A DNA stretch of 8,175 bases from Acidobacteriaceae bacterium. GTDB lineage: Bacteria > Acidobacteriota > Terriglobia > Terriglobales > Acidobacteriaceae. Under the pieces are notes generated by a model. The model was not told the DNA's origin, ran no database searches, and worked only from the letters and a program-made list of their open reading frames with translations. A program made the position numbers and the translations under genes. Position 1 is the first letter of the stretch. Every line of letters starts with the position of its first letter. The stretch is from positions 10,818 through 18,992 of the forward strand of contig PMWR01000397.1 in the NCBI GenBank assembly GCA_003166055.1. The letters are read 5' to 3'. This document shows, in pieces, positions 1 to 6,128 of the stretch.

Positions 1-767
1 TAGCCCTCGGCGTGCACGTAGGACGCTTCCTTCAGTTTCAGCGCACCCTCGCGCGCAATCGCATAGTGAACACCGCGTCCCAGGTACAAAAAAGTCGAAG
101 CCGACTGATACTTGCGCGCCAGGCCGGCCATCTGTTCTCGCCATCCATCAAGTTGTGTTTCAATGCTGTCCGGCAACGAGATCAAATCAGCAATGTGCTG
201 CGCCAGCGCACCTGCATCCATCCGCCCAACCCGCTTGCCTTCGTAAAGCGCCAGCAGATAAAGCACCGCGAGCTGACATGTAAAGCTTTTGGTCGCCGGA
301 ATCGCTCGCTCCACGCCAGCCGCCAACGGCATGGAAACATCGGCCTCGCGCTCCATTGAAGACCCTGCGGCATTCGTGATCGCCAACGTCTTCTGGCCGC
401 GCAGCCGCGCCTCGCGCAAAGCCGCCAGCGTATCCGACGTCTCACCCGATTGCGAAAGAACCAGCACGCTCGGATGCCGTACGTTCTGCTGATAATCATC
501 GCCGCGGCCACTGTATTCGCTGGCATACTCCACATCCACCGCCAGCCCGCACAGATCCTCCATCAAAATCTCGCCAGCCAGCCCGCTATGCCGGCTTGAC
601 CCCGAGGCGGCGATCAAAATCTCGCCCTCCGGTATCGACCAGCCCACCAGCAACGCAGCCACATCCGGCTTCAGCTCCCCGTCCTTGAGGTAAAGAGCCA
701 GAGTGCGCCGGATCGCCTCCGGCTGTTCGTATATCTCACACAACATCTCATGGGCAAACGTCTGCAT
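1..767 (-). CDS. Double-SIS sugar-phosphate isomerase/deaminase, GlmS isomerase-half type (partial, runs off left edge)
   Basis: I translated this strand by hand from ATG at 767-765: 255 complete codons are in the window and the C-terminal part lies beyond base 1. The protein starts directly at the isomerase half of GlmS (MQTFAHEMLCEIYEQPEAIR), with no N-terminal Cys glutaminase domain. The first SIS domain has ASGSSRHSGLAGE (about 54-66) and the sugar-phosphate loop LSQSGETSDTLAALREAR (about 104-121). AITNAAGSSMEREAD follows at about 129-143. The ATKSFT motif (158-163) sits where GlmS has STKAFT. The second SIS domain begins near 215 and shows EGALKLKEASY (240-250), with the Glu that is catalytic in GlmS at about 247. 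Without a glutaminase domain it cannot make glucosamine-6-phosphate from glutamine. The family precedent is isomerising deamination of glucosamine-6-phosphate (NagB-II/GlmD), so catabolic use is likely. AgaS-like deaminases are the main alternative. A purine-rich GGGGTGGGG precedes the ATG. The gene is divergent from a DeoR regulator, which fits inducible sugar catabolism. Family call is firm; exact substrate is not. Confidence 0.85.
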   Translation of the reverse strand, partial: MQTFAHEMLCEIYEQPEAIRRTLALYLKDGELKPDVAALLVGWSIPEGEILIAASGSSRHSGLAGEILMEDLCGLAVDVEYASEYSGRGDDYQQNVRHPSVLVLSQSGETSDTLAALREARLRGQKTLAITNAAGSSMEREADVSMPLAAGVERAIPATKSFTCQLAVLYLLALYEGKRVGRMDAGALAQHIADLISLPDSIETQLDGWREQMAGLARKYQSASTFLYLGRGVHYAIAREGALKLKEASYVHAEG

Positions 768-815
768 GTCCCCACCCCGGCGTCGATTTTCCTTCTACGG
801 AAGGCTAGCACCAAC

Positions 816-844
816 ATTGATCATACATCTTCTATATGATCAAT
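816..844. promoter_or_regulatory. Perfect 10-bp-arm palindrome, probable operator
   Basis: ATTGATCATA (816-825) is exactly inverted as TATGATCAAT (835-844) around a 9-nt spacer. It lies in the short gap between the divergent SIS gene and the DeoR-family regulator, the usual place for such a regulator's operator. A -10-like TATGAT points outward from each arm (825-820 on minus, 835-840 on plus), but neither has a good -35 at 16-18 bp. The site is directly visible; its use as an operator by the adjacent regulator is inference. Confidence 0.55.
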
Positions 845-879
845 TTGTTGAACAATTTACCAACATATTTGCTGCAAAT
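842..879. promoter_or_regulatory. Two further short palindromes in the divergent intergenic region
   Basis: The second palindrome spans 842-858 with core TTGTT-G-AACAA (845-855) and one mismatched pair further out. The third is a perfect 13-bp palindrome ATTTGC-T-GCAAAT (867-879). Their left halves share ATTTGYTG, at 843-850 and 867-874, 24 bp apart. Together with the 816-844 palindrome the centres fall at 830, 850 and 873, about two helical turns apart. This fits several regulator dimers binding one DNA face, which is an inference. Confidence 0.4.
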
Positions 880-937
880 CTCGGAAACTCATCGCCAAAT
901 TCCGCTTTTGCGCACTCAAAAGGATAGAATCGGTGCG

Positions 938-1723
938 ATGCCAGATTCGTTGAATCACCGTTCCGAGCAAATTATCAAATTCCTCCTGCGCGCTGGAACC
1001 GCAACCATCGAGGAACTGCTTGCAGTCGCCGGTTCCTCCGCGCCCAGCATCAGGCGCGACCTCGCGCGGCTCGAAAGTCGCGGCCTCATCCGCCGCACCC
1101 ATGGTGGCGCAACCCTCGTGGAACCTTTGCTTTACGAACCCTTCCGCTACGACAGCATGTTCCTGGCGCGCGAACAACGCTATGCCGAGGAAAAGCGCCG
1201 CATCGGCCTCGCAGCCGCCGAGCTCGTCCTGGCCAACGAGACCATCGGTCTCACCGCCGGAACCACCACCACGCATATAGGCCGCAGCCTCCGTCACCGC
1301 GACAAAATTCAGGTCATCACAAACGCCATCAACATCGGGATGGAGCTGTGCAACCAGCCTGGCATTCGTACCTACCTTACCGGCGGCGTGGTTCCCTGGG
1401 CGTGGTCGTTTTCCCTCACCGGCAACGCCGCACTCACCTTTCTCGATGACGTATATATGGACAAGGTCTTTCTCAGCGTCACCGGCCTCGATGCGGATCG
1501 TGGAGCCACAACCCTCGAGGCAGATGAAGCGCTCGTCTACCGCAAAATGCTGAAGCAGTCGAAGCAGGTAATCGTGGTCGCCGATTCAAGCAAGCTGGGC
1601 AAAGTCAGCCCCGCCTTCATCTGCCCAGCCAATGAAATTCACACCCTGATCACAGATGCCGCAGCCACAGACGAATCCCTCACCCCCTTCGAACGGCATG
1701 GCACCCGAATCCTGCGCGTATGA
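938..1723 (+). CDS. DeoR-family sugar-responsive transcriptional repressor
   Basis: A 261-residue protein, the normal size for DeoR-family sugar regulators. The N-terminal winged helix-turn-helix (about 6-58) carries the family signature: IRRDLARLESRGLIRRTHGGA at about 38-58. The C-terminal sensor is an ISOCOT-like sugar-phosphate-binding fold, with TAGTTTTHIGRSL (106-118), VITNAINIG (126-134), TGGVV (148-152), DKVFLSVTGLD (175-185) and ADEALVYRKML then VIVVADSSKLGK (195-222). Such regulators usually repress a neighbouring sugar operon until a phosphorylated sugar binds. The divergent SIS isomerase/deaminase is the obvious target, so an amino-sugar phosphate is the likely effector (inference). 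I chose ATG 938 because the helix-turn-helix begins right after it; an in-frame ATG at 836 lies inside the operator palindrome and would add 34 unrelated residues. AGGA (921-924) is 13 nt upstream, a little far. A -10-like TAGAAT (925-930) ends 7 nt before the ATG. Confidence 0.93.
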   Translation: MPDSLNHRSEQIIKFLLRAGTATIEELLAVAGSSAPSIRRDLARLESRGLIRRTHGGATLVEPLLYEPFRYDSMFLAREQRYAEEKRRIGLAAAELVLANETIGLTAGTTTTHIGRSLRHRDKIQVITNAINIGMELCNQPGIRTYLTGGVVPWAWSFSLTGNAALTFLDDVYMDKVFLSVTGLDADRGATTLEADEALVYRKMLKQSKQVIVVADSSKLGKVSPAFICPANEIHTLITDAAATDESLTPFERHGTRILRV

Positions 1724-1805
1724 CGCCGCTGAAACGCAGCGCTTCCGGGGAAAGCTTCTCGTCATCCCTACCGTTGCTTCCTCGCACTTCCTTGCCGTCC
1801 TCAAG

Positions 1806-2750
1806 TCAAACCGACTCGATCGCATGGATCCTGTCGGTGACCTCATGAGCCAGGGCCTCCACCTCGGAAGGGAACAGTCTGCGCTCCCGCTCCGGAATTT
1901 CCTCAAGCAAATCTGGATAGGCGATCACCTCGCATCCAGGAAACGCCGCAAACCCCGCCGTATCGGCCATTCTGCAACTCACTTTGATCAACTCGCCCAT
2001 TCCCCAAAAGCCATCCAACAGTCGCGGACAATGATGATCGGAGACGACTGCCTCCAATTCGCAGGGCAGCTTCCAATCCGCAACCAGGTGCCGGCCGACG
2101 GCGCAGTGATCCCAGCCAAGCAACTCCTGCTCACCGTTGAGAATGCTGCCTGGCGTCCCCACATGATTCGCCAGCAAATCGGCATACTCCTTCGGCTTGA
2201 CAACCGCCAGCGCAAACCGCCCGATATCGTGCAACACGCCGGACGTGTACGCTGCATCCTTATCCATGAAGCCTGTTGAAGCCAGTTGTTCGGCAATCAG
2301 CGCGCATGCCAGACTGTGCCGCCAAAGAAGCCGCATCATGGGATGGTTCAGCGACCTCCCCAGATATGCCCTCACAGCAACCGTCAGGCACAGCCCCTGC
2401 AAATGGTTCGCGCCTAACACGGCGATCGCCTGCAGGATGCTGCTCGCCGGAAACCGCGGAGCATAGAGCAGTGAATTCGCGATAGTGAGCACCTCGCTGG
2501 CAAACGCCGCATCCGACGAGATCAAGTCGCCCAGTTCATGCAACTGCACATTCTCGTTGCTCACCAGTTGCAGTACCCGGATCGCTACTTGAGGAAACGG
2601 CGGAAGCCGCAATTGAGCCCACGGCATACAGGCTTCGTCTCTTCTCCGCTCAATCCGCACCGCCAGCACCCCCATTCTGCGATGCAAATAGTCCTGAAGC
2701 ACGCCCAACGAACCCGTTCCGCCCGGTTCGTTCGCCGCACTCGTCAGCAC
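1806..2750 (-). CDS. HDOD domain signalling protein
   Basis: A 314-residue protein starting with GTG; an in-frame TAG lies only five codons upstream, so the start cannot be much earlier. AAGGAG sits about 16 nt before the GTG, which is long; internal ATGs at residues 26 and 42 are alternatives, and the domain begins only at about 47. The HDOD core spans about 47-265: LRLPPFPQVAIRVLQLVSN, then LISSDAAFASEVLTIANS, SILQAIAVLG and VLHDIGRFAL. Possible HD-type metal ligands are all present: H145, H174-D175, H215, H239/H240 and D263. HDOD proteins are usually regulatory adaptors linked to two-component, cyclic-di-GMP or stress signalling, and most are thought non-enzymatic. There is no response-receiver, EAL or GGDEF domain here, and no membrane segment, so it is probably a cytoplasmic stand-alone protein. 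It is convergent with the DeoR gene (82 bp gap, no clear terminator), so no functional link is implied. The precise role is unknown. Confidence 0.9.
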   Translation of the reverse strand: MLTSAANEPGGTGSLGVLQDYLHRRMGVLAVRIERRRDEACMPWAQLRLPPFPQVAIRVLQLVSNENVQLHELGDLISSDAAFASEVLTIANSLLYAPRFPASSILQAIAVLGANHLQGLCLTVAVRAYLGRSLNHPMMRLLWRHSLACALIAEQLASTGFMDKDAAYTSGVLHDIGRFALAVVKPKEYADLLANHVGTPGSILNGEQELLGWDHCAVGRHLVADWKLPCELEAVVSDHHCPRLLDGFWGMGELIKVSCRMADTAGFAAFPGCEVIAYPDLLEEIPERERRLFPSEVEALAHEVTDRIHAIESV

Positions 2751-2980
2751 ATTTGCGTCGGCCTAACTCCTTTTTCGGCAAAGGGACGCTTTTCTAGAGT
2801 CGAGAAGCCGAATCCGACCACCCGAACAGAACTCCCCGCCCCGCTTGCCGGCAGCGAATTGAGATGCCTGATCCTCAAATCTCCACGCGCACCAAAATCT
2901 AACCAAAAACGCAAGAAATCCGCGCCGTGCCGTTCCACGAATCAGAAGCCGGCTCACCAATCCGCCGGCAAAGGAGGCTT
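2751..2980. other. Divergent intergenic region, presumed promoters of the HDOD and ARPP-1-type genes
   Basis: A 230-bp gap between two divergently transcribed genes, so both promoters should lie here. I see no convincing -35/-10 pair on either strand. The only symmetry is weak: TTGAG (2859-2863) and CTCAA (2874-2878) around a 10-nt spacer. A strong AAAGGAGG (2970-2977) is the ribosome binding site of the right-hand gene. Confidence 0.4.
2970..2977 (+). promoter_or_regulatory. Strong Shine-Dalgarno that fixes the start at 2981
   Basis: AAAGGAGG lies 3 nt before ATG 2981 and matches the anti-Shine-Dalgarno almost perfectly. It settles the start against an in-frame ATG at 2927, which would put 18 polar residues before the signal peptide. 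Confidence 0.8.
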
Positions 2981-4261
2981 ATGAAGAATCCGGGCAGATT
3001 CGCGCTCATAGCAGCGCTGCTTATGGCGCTCACCGCGTTTGAGCGGCAAACGGTAGTCCATGCGGCCGGTGGGCCGCTCGAACAGGCAAACGATCCCTAC
3101 CGGGTGCTTGCGCCTATCGAGAGCGGCAATTTGCTGCTCTTTCCCGTGGTCCGCGTCACTGGCCCGTCCCGATCGGCAACTCCGTTCCTAACCCTCGACG
3201 AGGGAATCAAGAGCGGTGAGGTCGAAGTTACCGAAGCAGGAAAAGTGCGTGGCCTGGTGCGCCCAAGGGCATCTCTCCCTCCTGGCAATGTCGCGCCCAT
3301 CTATCACGATGATCGTCACCGCAACTATCCCGAAAGCCCCGTGCGCGGCGACCAGGTCAATACGCTCGTTCTCGTCAATAACTCAAAACAGCCTCTCCTT
3401 TTGCTGGCTGGCGAAATCGTCACTGGCGGCAAGCAGGACCGCGTCATTGCCAAAGACCGCATCGTTCCCGCCGGCAGCGATCCCATCGACCTGTCCGTCT
3501 TCTGCATTGAGCCGGGCCGCTGGACTGAGAGTTCCTCCACCTTTGGCGGCGCGGCCAAATCTTCCGTTCGCAGCTTTATGGTCCAGCCCTCCGTCCGCGA
3601 GCAAGCCATGGTTGCAAAGAACCAGCAGCAGGTATGGGACTCCGTACACGGAGCCATCTCTCAGATTGAAGTCGTCGCTGCCCCCAATGTCTCCGTCGGG
3701 GGCGCGTCACAAACCGTAACCGTGGAAGCCCAGTCCCTCAGCCCCAACGCGTTGGCCACAACCAGTTACGCCAAGGTCATGCAGAACAGCGCCGTCAGTG
3801 AAAAGGTGGACGAAGCCGCTGCCCCGGTCATGAAATCCCGCGACCAGGTCCTCGCCCAGCTTCGCCAGGAACACGCCATCGGCGTTGTTGTCGCCGTCCG
3901 CGGCGAAATCGTCTGGGCCGACCTCTTCGCCGACACTGAGCTTCTCTCCCGCTACTGGACCAAGCTGGTCCGCTCCTATGCCGCCGAAAGCCTCACCGCC
4001 GGGCAAACCCACTCCGCCCCTAACGGGTCCGATGCACAGTCGTTTCTCGATGCGCCCTCCGGCGGAACTGAAACCAGCGAAGGCGACGTCGGCGTTTATC
4101 GCTATCGCGAAATCCACACCGGCGGCACAGAGACCTTTGTGCTCGAATCGTTATTGCCCGGAACCGGCTACGACGTCCACATCAGCAAGCTCAGCCTCAG
4201 GACGGAAGAGAGTCGTTTCGTTCCGCGACCCCAACCTCCGCGAGGCCCTGTCTACCGTTAA
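2981..4261 (+). CDS. Exported ARPP-1-type domain protein of unknown function
   Basis: A 426-residue protein. The N-terminus is a basic stretch, a hydrophobic run (about 7-20) and VVHA-AGG, which reads as a Sec signal peptide cleaved near residue 28-29, giving an exported product. There is no lipobox Cys, and an uncleaved anchor is possible. The body matches, from memory, the ARPP-1 domain: LLLLAGEIVTGGKQDRVIA (139-157), then VPAGSDPIDLSVFCIEPGRW (162-181). A variable Ser/Gln/Val-rich middle (about 195-285) follows. The C-terminal part of the domain is at about 285-400, with GVVVAVRGEIVWADLFAD at 301-318. The biochemical function of this family is not established, and I can name no catalytic residue. 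The C-terminus ends in a Pro/Arg-rich tail. Two tandem in-frame stops (TAATAA) close the gene. folD begins 93 bp downstream on the same strand, so co-transcription is possible. Export is likely; the family name is moderately sure. Confidence 0.8.
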   Translation: MKNPGRFALIAALLMALTAFERQTVVHAAGGPLEQANDPYRVLAPIESGNLLLFPVVRVTGPSRSATPFLTLDEGIKSGEVEVTEAGKVRGLVRPRASLPPGNVAPIYHDDRHRNYPESPVRGDQVNTLVLVNNSKQPLLLLAGEIVTGGKQDRVIAKDRIVPAGSDPIDLSVFCIEPGRWTESSSTFGGAAKSSVRSFMVQPSVREQAMVAKNQQQVWDSVHGAISQIEVVAAPNVSVGGASQTVTVEAQSLSPNALATTSYAKVMQNSAVSEKVDEAAAPVMKSRDQVLAQLRQEHAIGVVVAVRGEIVWADLFADTELLSRYWTKLVRSYAAESLTAGQTHSAPNGSDAQSFLDAPSGGTETSEGDVGVYRYREIHTGGTETFVLESLLPGTGYDVHISKLSLRTEESRFVPRPQPPRGPVYR

Positions 4262-4354
4262 TAACTTCAGCGAGGTGGCAACGCCAGCCGAACCCAGCCA
4301 GCGATGTCGCAGATCGGCGGCGCGAAGCGGTACGATGAATCTTTGGAGCCAATG

Positions 4355-5269
4355 ATGCCCAGGATTCTCGACGGCACCGCCATCGCCGCCGCCATCAAGC
4401 AGGAAGTCGCCGAAGAAGTGAAACTGCTCGCCAACCAGGGCATCCGTCCCGGCCTGGCCGCGGTGCTTGTGGGCCATGTCCCCGCTTCCGAGATTTACGT
4501 CCGGAGCAAGGTTCAAACCTGCGCCGAGCTCGGCATCTTCAGCGACCTCATCACCCCGCCCGACTCCGTCACCACTGAGGACATGCTCGATCTAGTCGCC
4601 AGTCTCAATGACCGCGACGACATCGACGGCATCCTCATCCAGCTCCCGCTCCCGCCGCAGGTCGATGCCAAAGTCCTCCTCGACGCCGTCACTCCCGCCA
4701 AGGATGTTGACGGCTTTCACCCCGTCAACGCCGGCCGCTTGCTCGCTGGCCGTCCCGCGCTCGCGCCCTGCACGCCCGCCGGCGTCATTGAAATCCTCAA
4801 GCGCAGCAGCCTTCCCATCGCCGGCCAGCATGCTGTCATCGTCGGGCGCAGCGACATCGTCGGCAAGCCCGCCGCCATGCTGCTCCTTCACCAGAATGCC
4901 ACGGTAACGATTTGTCATTCCAAGACGCGAGACCTCGGAGAAGTCACCCGCCAGGCCGACATCCTCGTTGCCGCCATCGGCCGCCCCGGCTTCATCACCC
5001 CGGAGATGGTCAAGCCCGGAGCAACCATCATCGACGTCGGCATCAACCGCATTACTACCCGTGAAGAATTCGATCTCTACTTTGCCGGCAACGCCAAACG
5101 CGAAGCGGCCTTCGCCAAGCGCGGGTCCACCGTCGTAGGCGACGTTCATCCCAAAGCCTTCGAGCTGGCCGGCGCCTACACACCCGTCCCCGGCGGCGTC
5201 GGCCCGCTCACCATCGCCATGCTCATGGCCAACACCGTGCGCGCAGCCAAAATGCGGCGAGGGCTCTGA
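4355..5269 (+). CDS. folD: Bifunctional methylenetetrahydrofolate dehydrogenase / methenyltetrahydrofolate cyclohydrolase
   Basis: FolD interconverts 5,10-methylene- and 10-formyl-tetrahydrofolate in two NADP-dependent/hydrolytic steps in the cytoplasm, feeding purine, formyl-Met and thymidylate synthesis. The protein is 304 residues, slightly longer than usual. The catalytic Tyr48 and Lys52 sit in YVRSK, followed by GILIQLPLP (92-100) and KDVDGFHP (116-123). The Rossmann nucleotide site is VIVGRSDIVGKP (161-172), and PVPGGVGPLTIAML (277-290) closes the domain. An extra segment at about 233-257, between DVGINR and VGDV, makes up the added length. I chose ATG 4355 because GGAG (4345-4348) is 6 nt upstream; ATG 4352 is adjacent, and an ATG at 4304 would add 17 unrelated residues. 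The stop is 3 bp before coaE, so the two genes form an operon. Confidence 0.96.
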   Translation: MPRILDGTAIAAAIKQEVAEEVKLLANQGIRPGLAAVLVGHVPASEIYVRSKVQTCAELGIFSDLITPPDSVTTEDMLDLVASLNDRDDIDGILIQLPLPPQVDAKVLLDAVTPAKDVDGFHPVNAGRLLAGRPALAPCTPAGVIEILKRSSLPIAGQHAVIVGRSDIVGKPAAMLLLHQNATVTICHSKTRDLGEVTRQADILVAAIGRPGFITPEMVKPGATIIDVGINRITTREEFDLYFAGNAKREAAFAKRGSTVVGDVHPKAFELAGAYTPVPGGVGPLTIAMLMANTVRAAKMRRGL

Positions 5270-5272
5270 TCG

Positions 5273-5968
5273 ATGCTTCGCGTAGGACTCACCGGCGGCC
5301 TTGGCAGCGGCAAGAGCACCGTCGCCGGCTACCTCCGCGAGCTCGGCGCCCAGGTCATTGAGGCCGACGAGCTGGGCCGCGCGCTGATGAAGCCCGGCCA
5401 TCAGGTCTACGACCAAATCGTGCGCGGGTTCGGCCCGGAAGTCGTCTCTACCGACGGCACCCTCAACCGCCCGCGCATCGCCGAACTGGCCTTCCAGGGC
5501 GGACGCCTCAATCAGCTCAACGCCATCGTTCACCCCGCCGTCATTGCAGCCCAGCGTGTCTGGATGGAGTCGATCTTCGCCGGCAATCCTGCCGCCGTTG
5601 CCGTTATCGAATCGGCGCTGATCTTTGAAGTCGAGCGCGACGCCCGCGCTCGCGGCGAAAGCGAGACCGTTCTGGCCAACTGGCGTCGCCGCATCGACCG
5701 CGTCATCGTCATCACCGCGCCTGACGAGCTCAAAATCGCCCGCTACGCCGCACGCATCGCCTCATCCGGCCCGGCCCGCCTCGCCGCCGAAGCAGACGCC
5801 CGTGTCCGCCTGGCCCATCAGATCCCTGACCAGGAAAAAGCAGCCCGTGCCGACTATATCCTCGAAAATACGGGAGATCGAGCCAGCCTCCACGCCCAGG
5901 TCGCCGCGCTCTGGCCGCGCCTGACCGCCGAGAGCAACAATTCTCTCCAAAACTTGTCTTTAGAATAG
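5273..5968 (+). CDS. coaE: Dephospho-CoA kinase
   Basis: CoaE phosphorylates the 3'-hydroxyl of the dephospho-CoA ribose with ATP, the last step of coenzyme A synthesis, in the cytoplasm. The 231-residue protein has the P-loop GGLGSGKST (8-16) right at the N-terminus and IEADELGRAL (29-38), the usual acidic motif for substrate binding. AIVHPAV and VIESALIFE (central) precede the C-terminal QIPDQEKAARADYILENTGD, which closely follows the family pattern QMP-EEK-AD-VI-N-G. After IFE there is an extra charged segment of roughly 18 residues (RDARARGESETVLANWRR) before DRVIVI. Bacterial CoaE is usually about 200 residues, so this insertion and a longer C-terminus explain the size. The start is 3 bp after the folD stop; no separate strong ribosome binding site is seen, suggesting translational coupling. 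Confidence 0.94.
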   Translation: MLRVGLTGGLGSGKSTVAGYLRELGAQVIEADELGRALMKPGHQVYDQIVRGFGPEVVSTDGTLNRPRIAELAFQGGRLNQLNAIVHPAVIAAQRVWMESIFAGNPAAVAVIESALIFEVERDARARGESETVLANWRRRIDRVIVITAPDELKIARYAARIASSGPARLAAEADARVRLAHQIPDQEKAARADYILENTGDRASLHAQVAALWPRLTAESNNSLQNLSLE

Positions 5969-5984
5969 AAGCAGTGGAAAGGTT

Positions 5985-6109
5985 ACAGATGACAGATTAC
6001 AGATGACAGTGAACGAAAAGGTTCCCTCACAGTTCACTCGCTAATCTGCGGCCATCCTGAAGCGGGCTTTGCTTTTCCTGTCATCTGTAATCTGTCATCT
6101 GTCATCTGT
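5985..6109. repeat. 25-bp perfect inverted repeat made of tandem 11-bp units
   Basis: The left arm is 5985-6009 and the right arm 6078-6102; they are exact reverse complements over 25 bp, separated by 68 nt. Each arm holds two copies of ACAGATGACAG (left: 5985-5995 and 5999-6009) joined by ATT. The right arm carries a third, overlapping copy (complement, 6099-6109). A nested stem AGTGAAC (6008-6014) / GTTCACT (6032-6038) lies in the spacer. The element fills most of the coaE-protease gap. It could form a long hairpin in RNA or cruciform DNA, or be a dispersed REP-like element; the sequence alone does not decide. Confidence 0.8.
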
Positions 6110-6128
6110 TTTCAAAGGTCGACAAACA

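Noticed and set aside
12..535. Open frames on both strands overlapping the left-edge SIS gene (plus 12-359, plus 289-492, minus 182-535)
   Set aside because: The SIS frame on the minus strand has clear GlmS-type motifs throughout; these are frame shadows, and the minus 182-535 frame is Arg/Trp/Cys-rich.
768..870. Defined sigma70 promoter for the SIS gene
   Set aside because: TATGAT-like -10 hexamers exist, but no matching -35 at 16-18 bp; the best TTGGTA/TCATAT pair is too weak to call.
836..937. Upstream extension of the DeoR gene from ATG 836
   Set aside because: This ATG lies inside the operator palindrome, has no ribosome binding site, and adds 34 residues that do not fit before the helix-turn-helix.
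857..1297. 146-codon open frame on the minus strand
   Set aside because: Antisense to the DeoR regulator and crosses its operator region; low-complexity composition.
1724..1805. Terminator between the convergent DeoR and HDOD genes
   Set aside because: Only a 5-bp stem (CGCTG 1727-1731 / CAGCG 1737-1741) with no T-run on either side.
1656..2279. 207-codon open frame on the plus strand
   Set aside because: Antisense to the HDOD gene, which has clear family motifs; no recognisable domain.
4592..5533. 313-codon open frame on the minus strand
   Set aside because: It lies antisense to folD and coaE, both certain; it is Gly/Ala/Asp-rich as expected for a reverse-frame shadow in GC-rich DNA, with no family motif.
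5985..6109. CRISPR array
   Set aside because: Only five short copies in opposite orientations, with no regular spacers and no cas genes.
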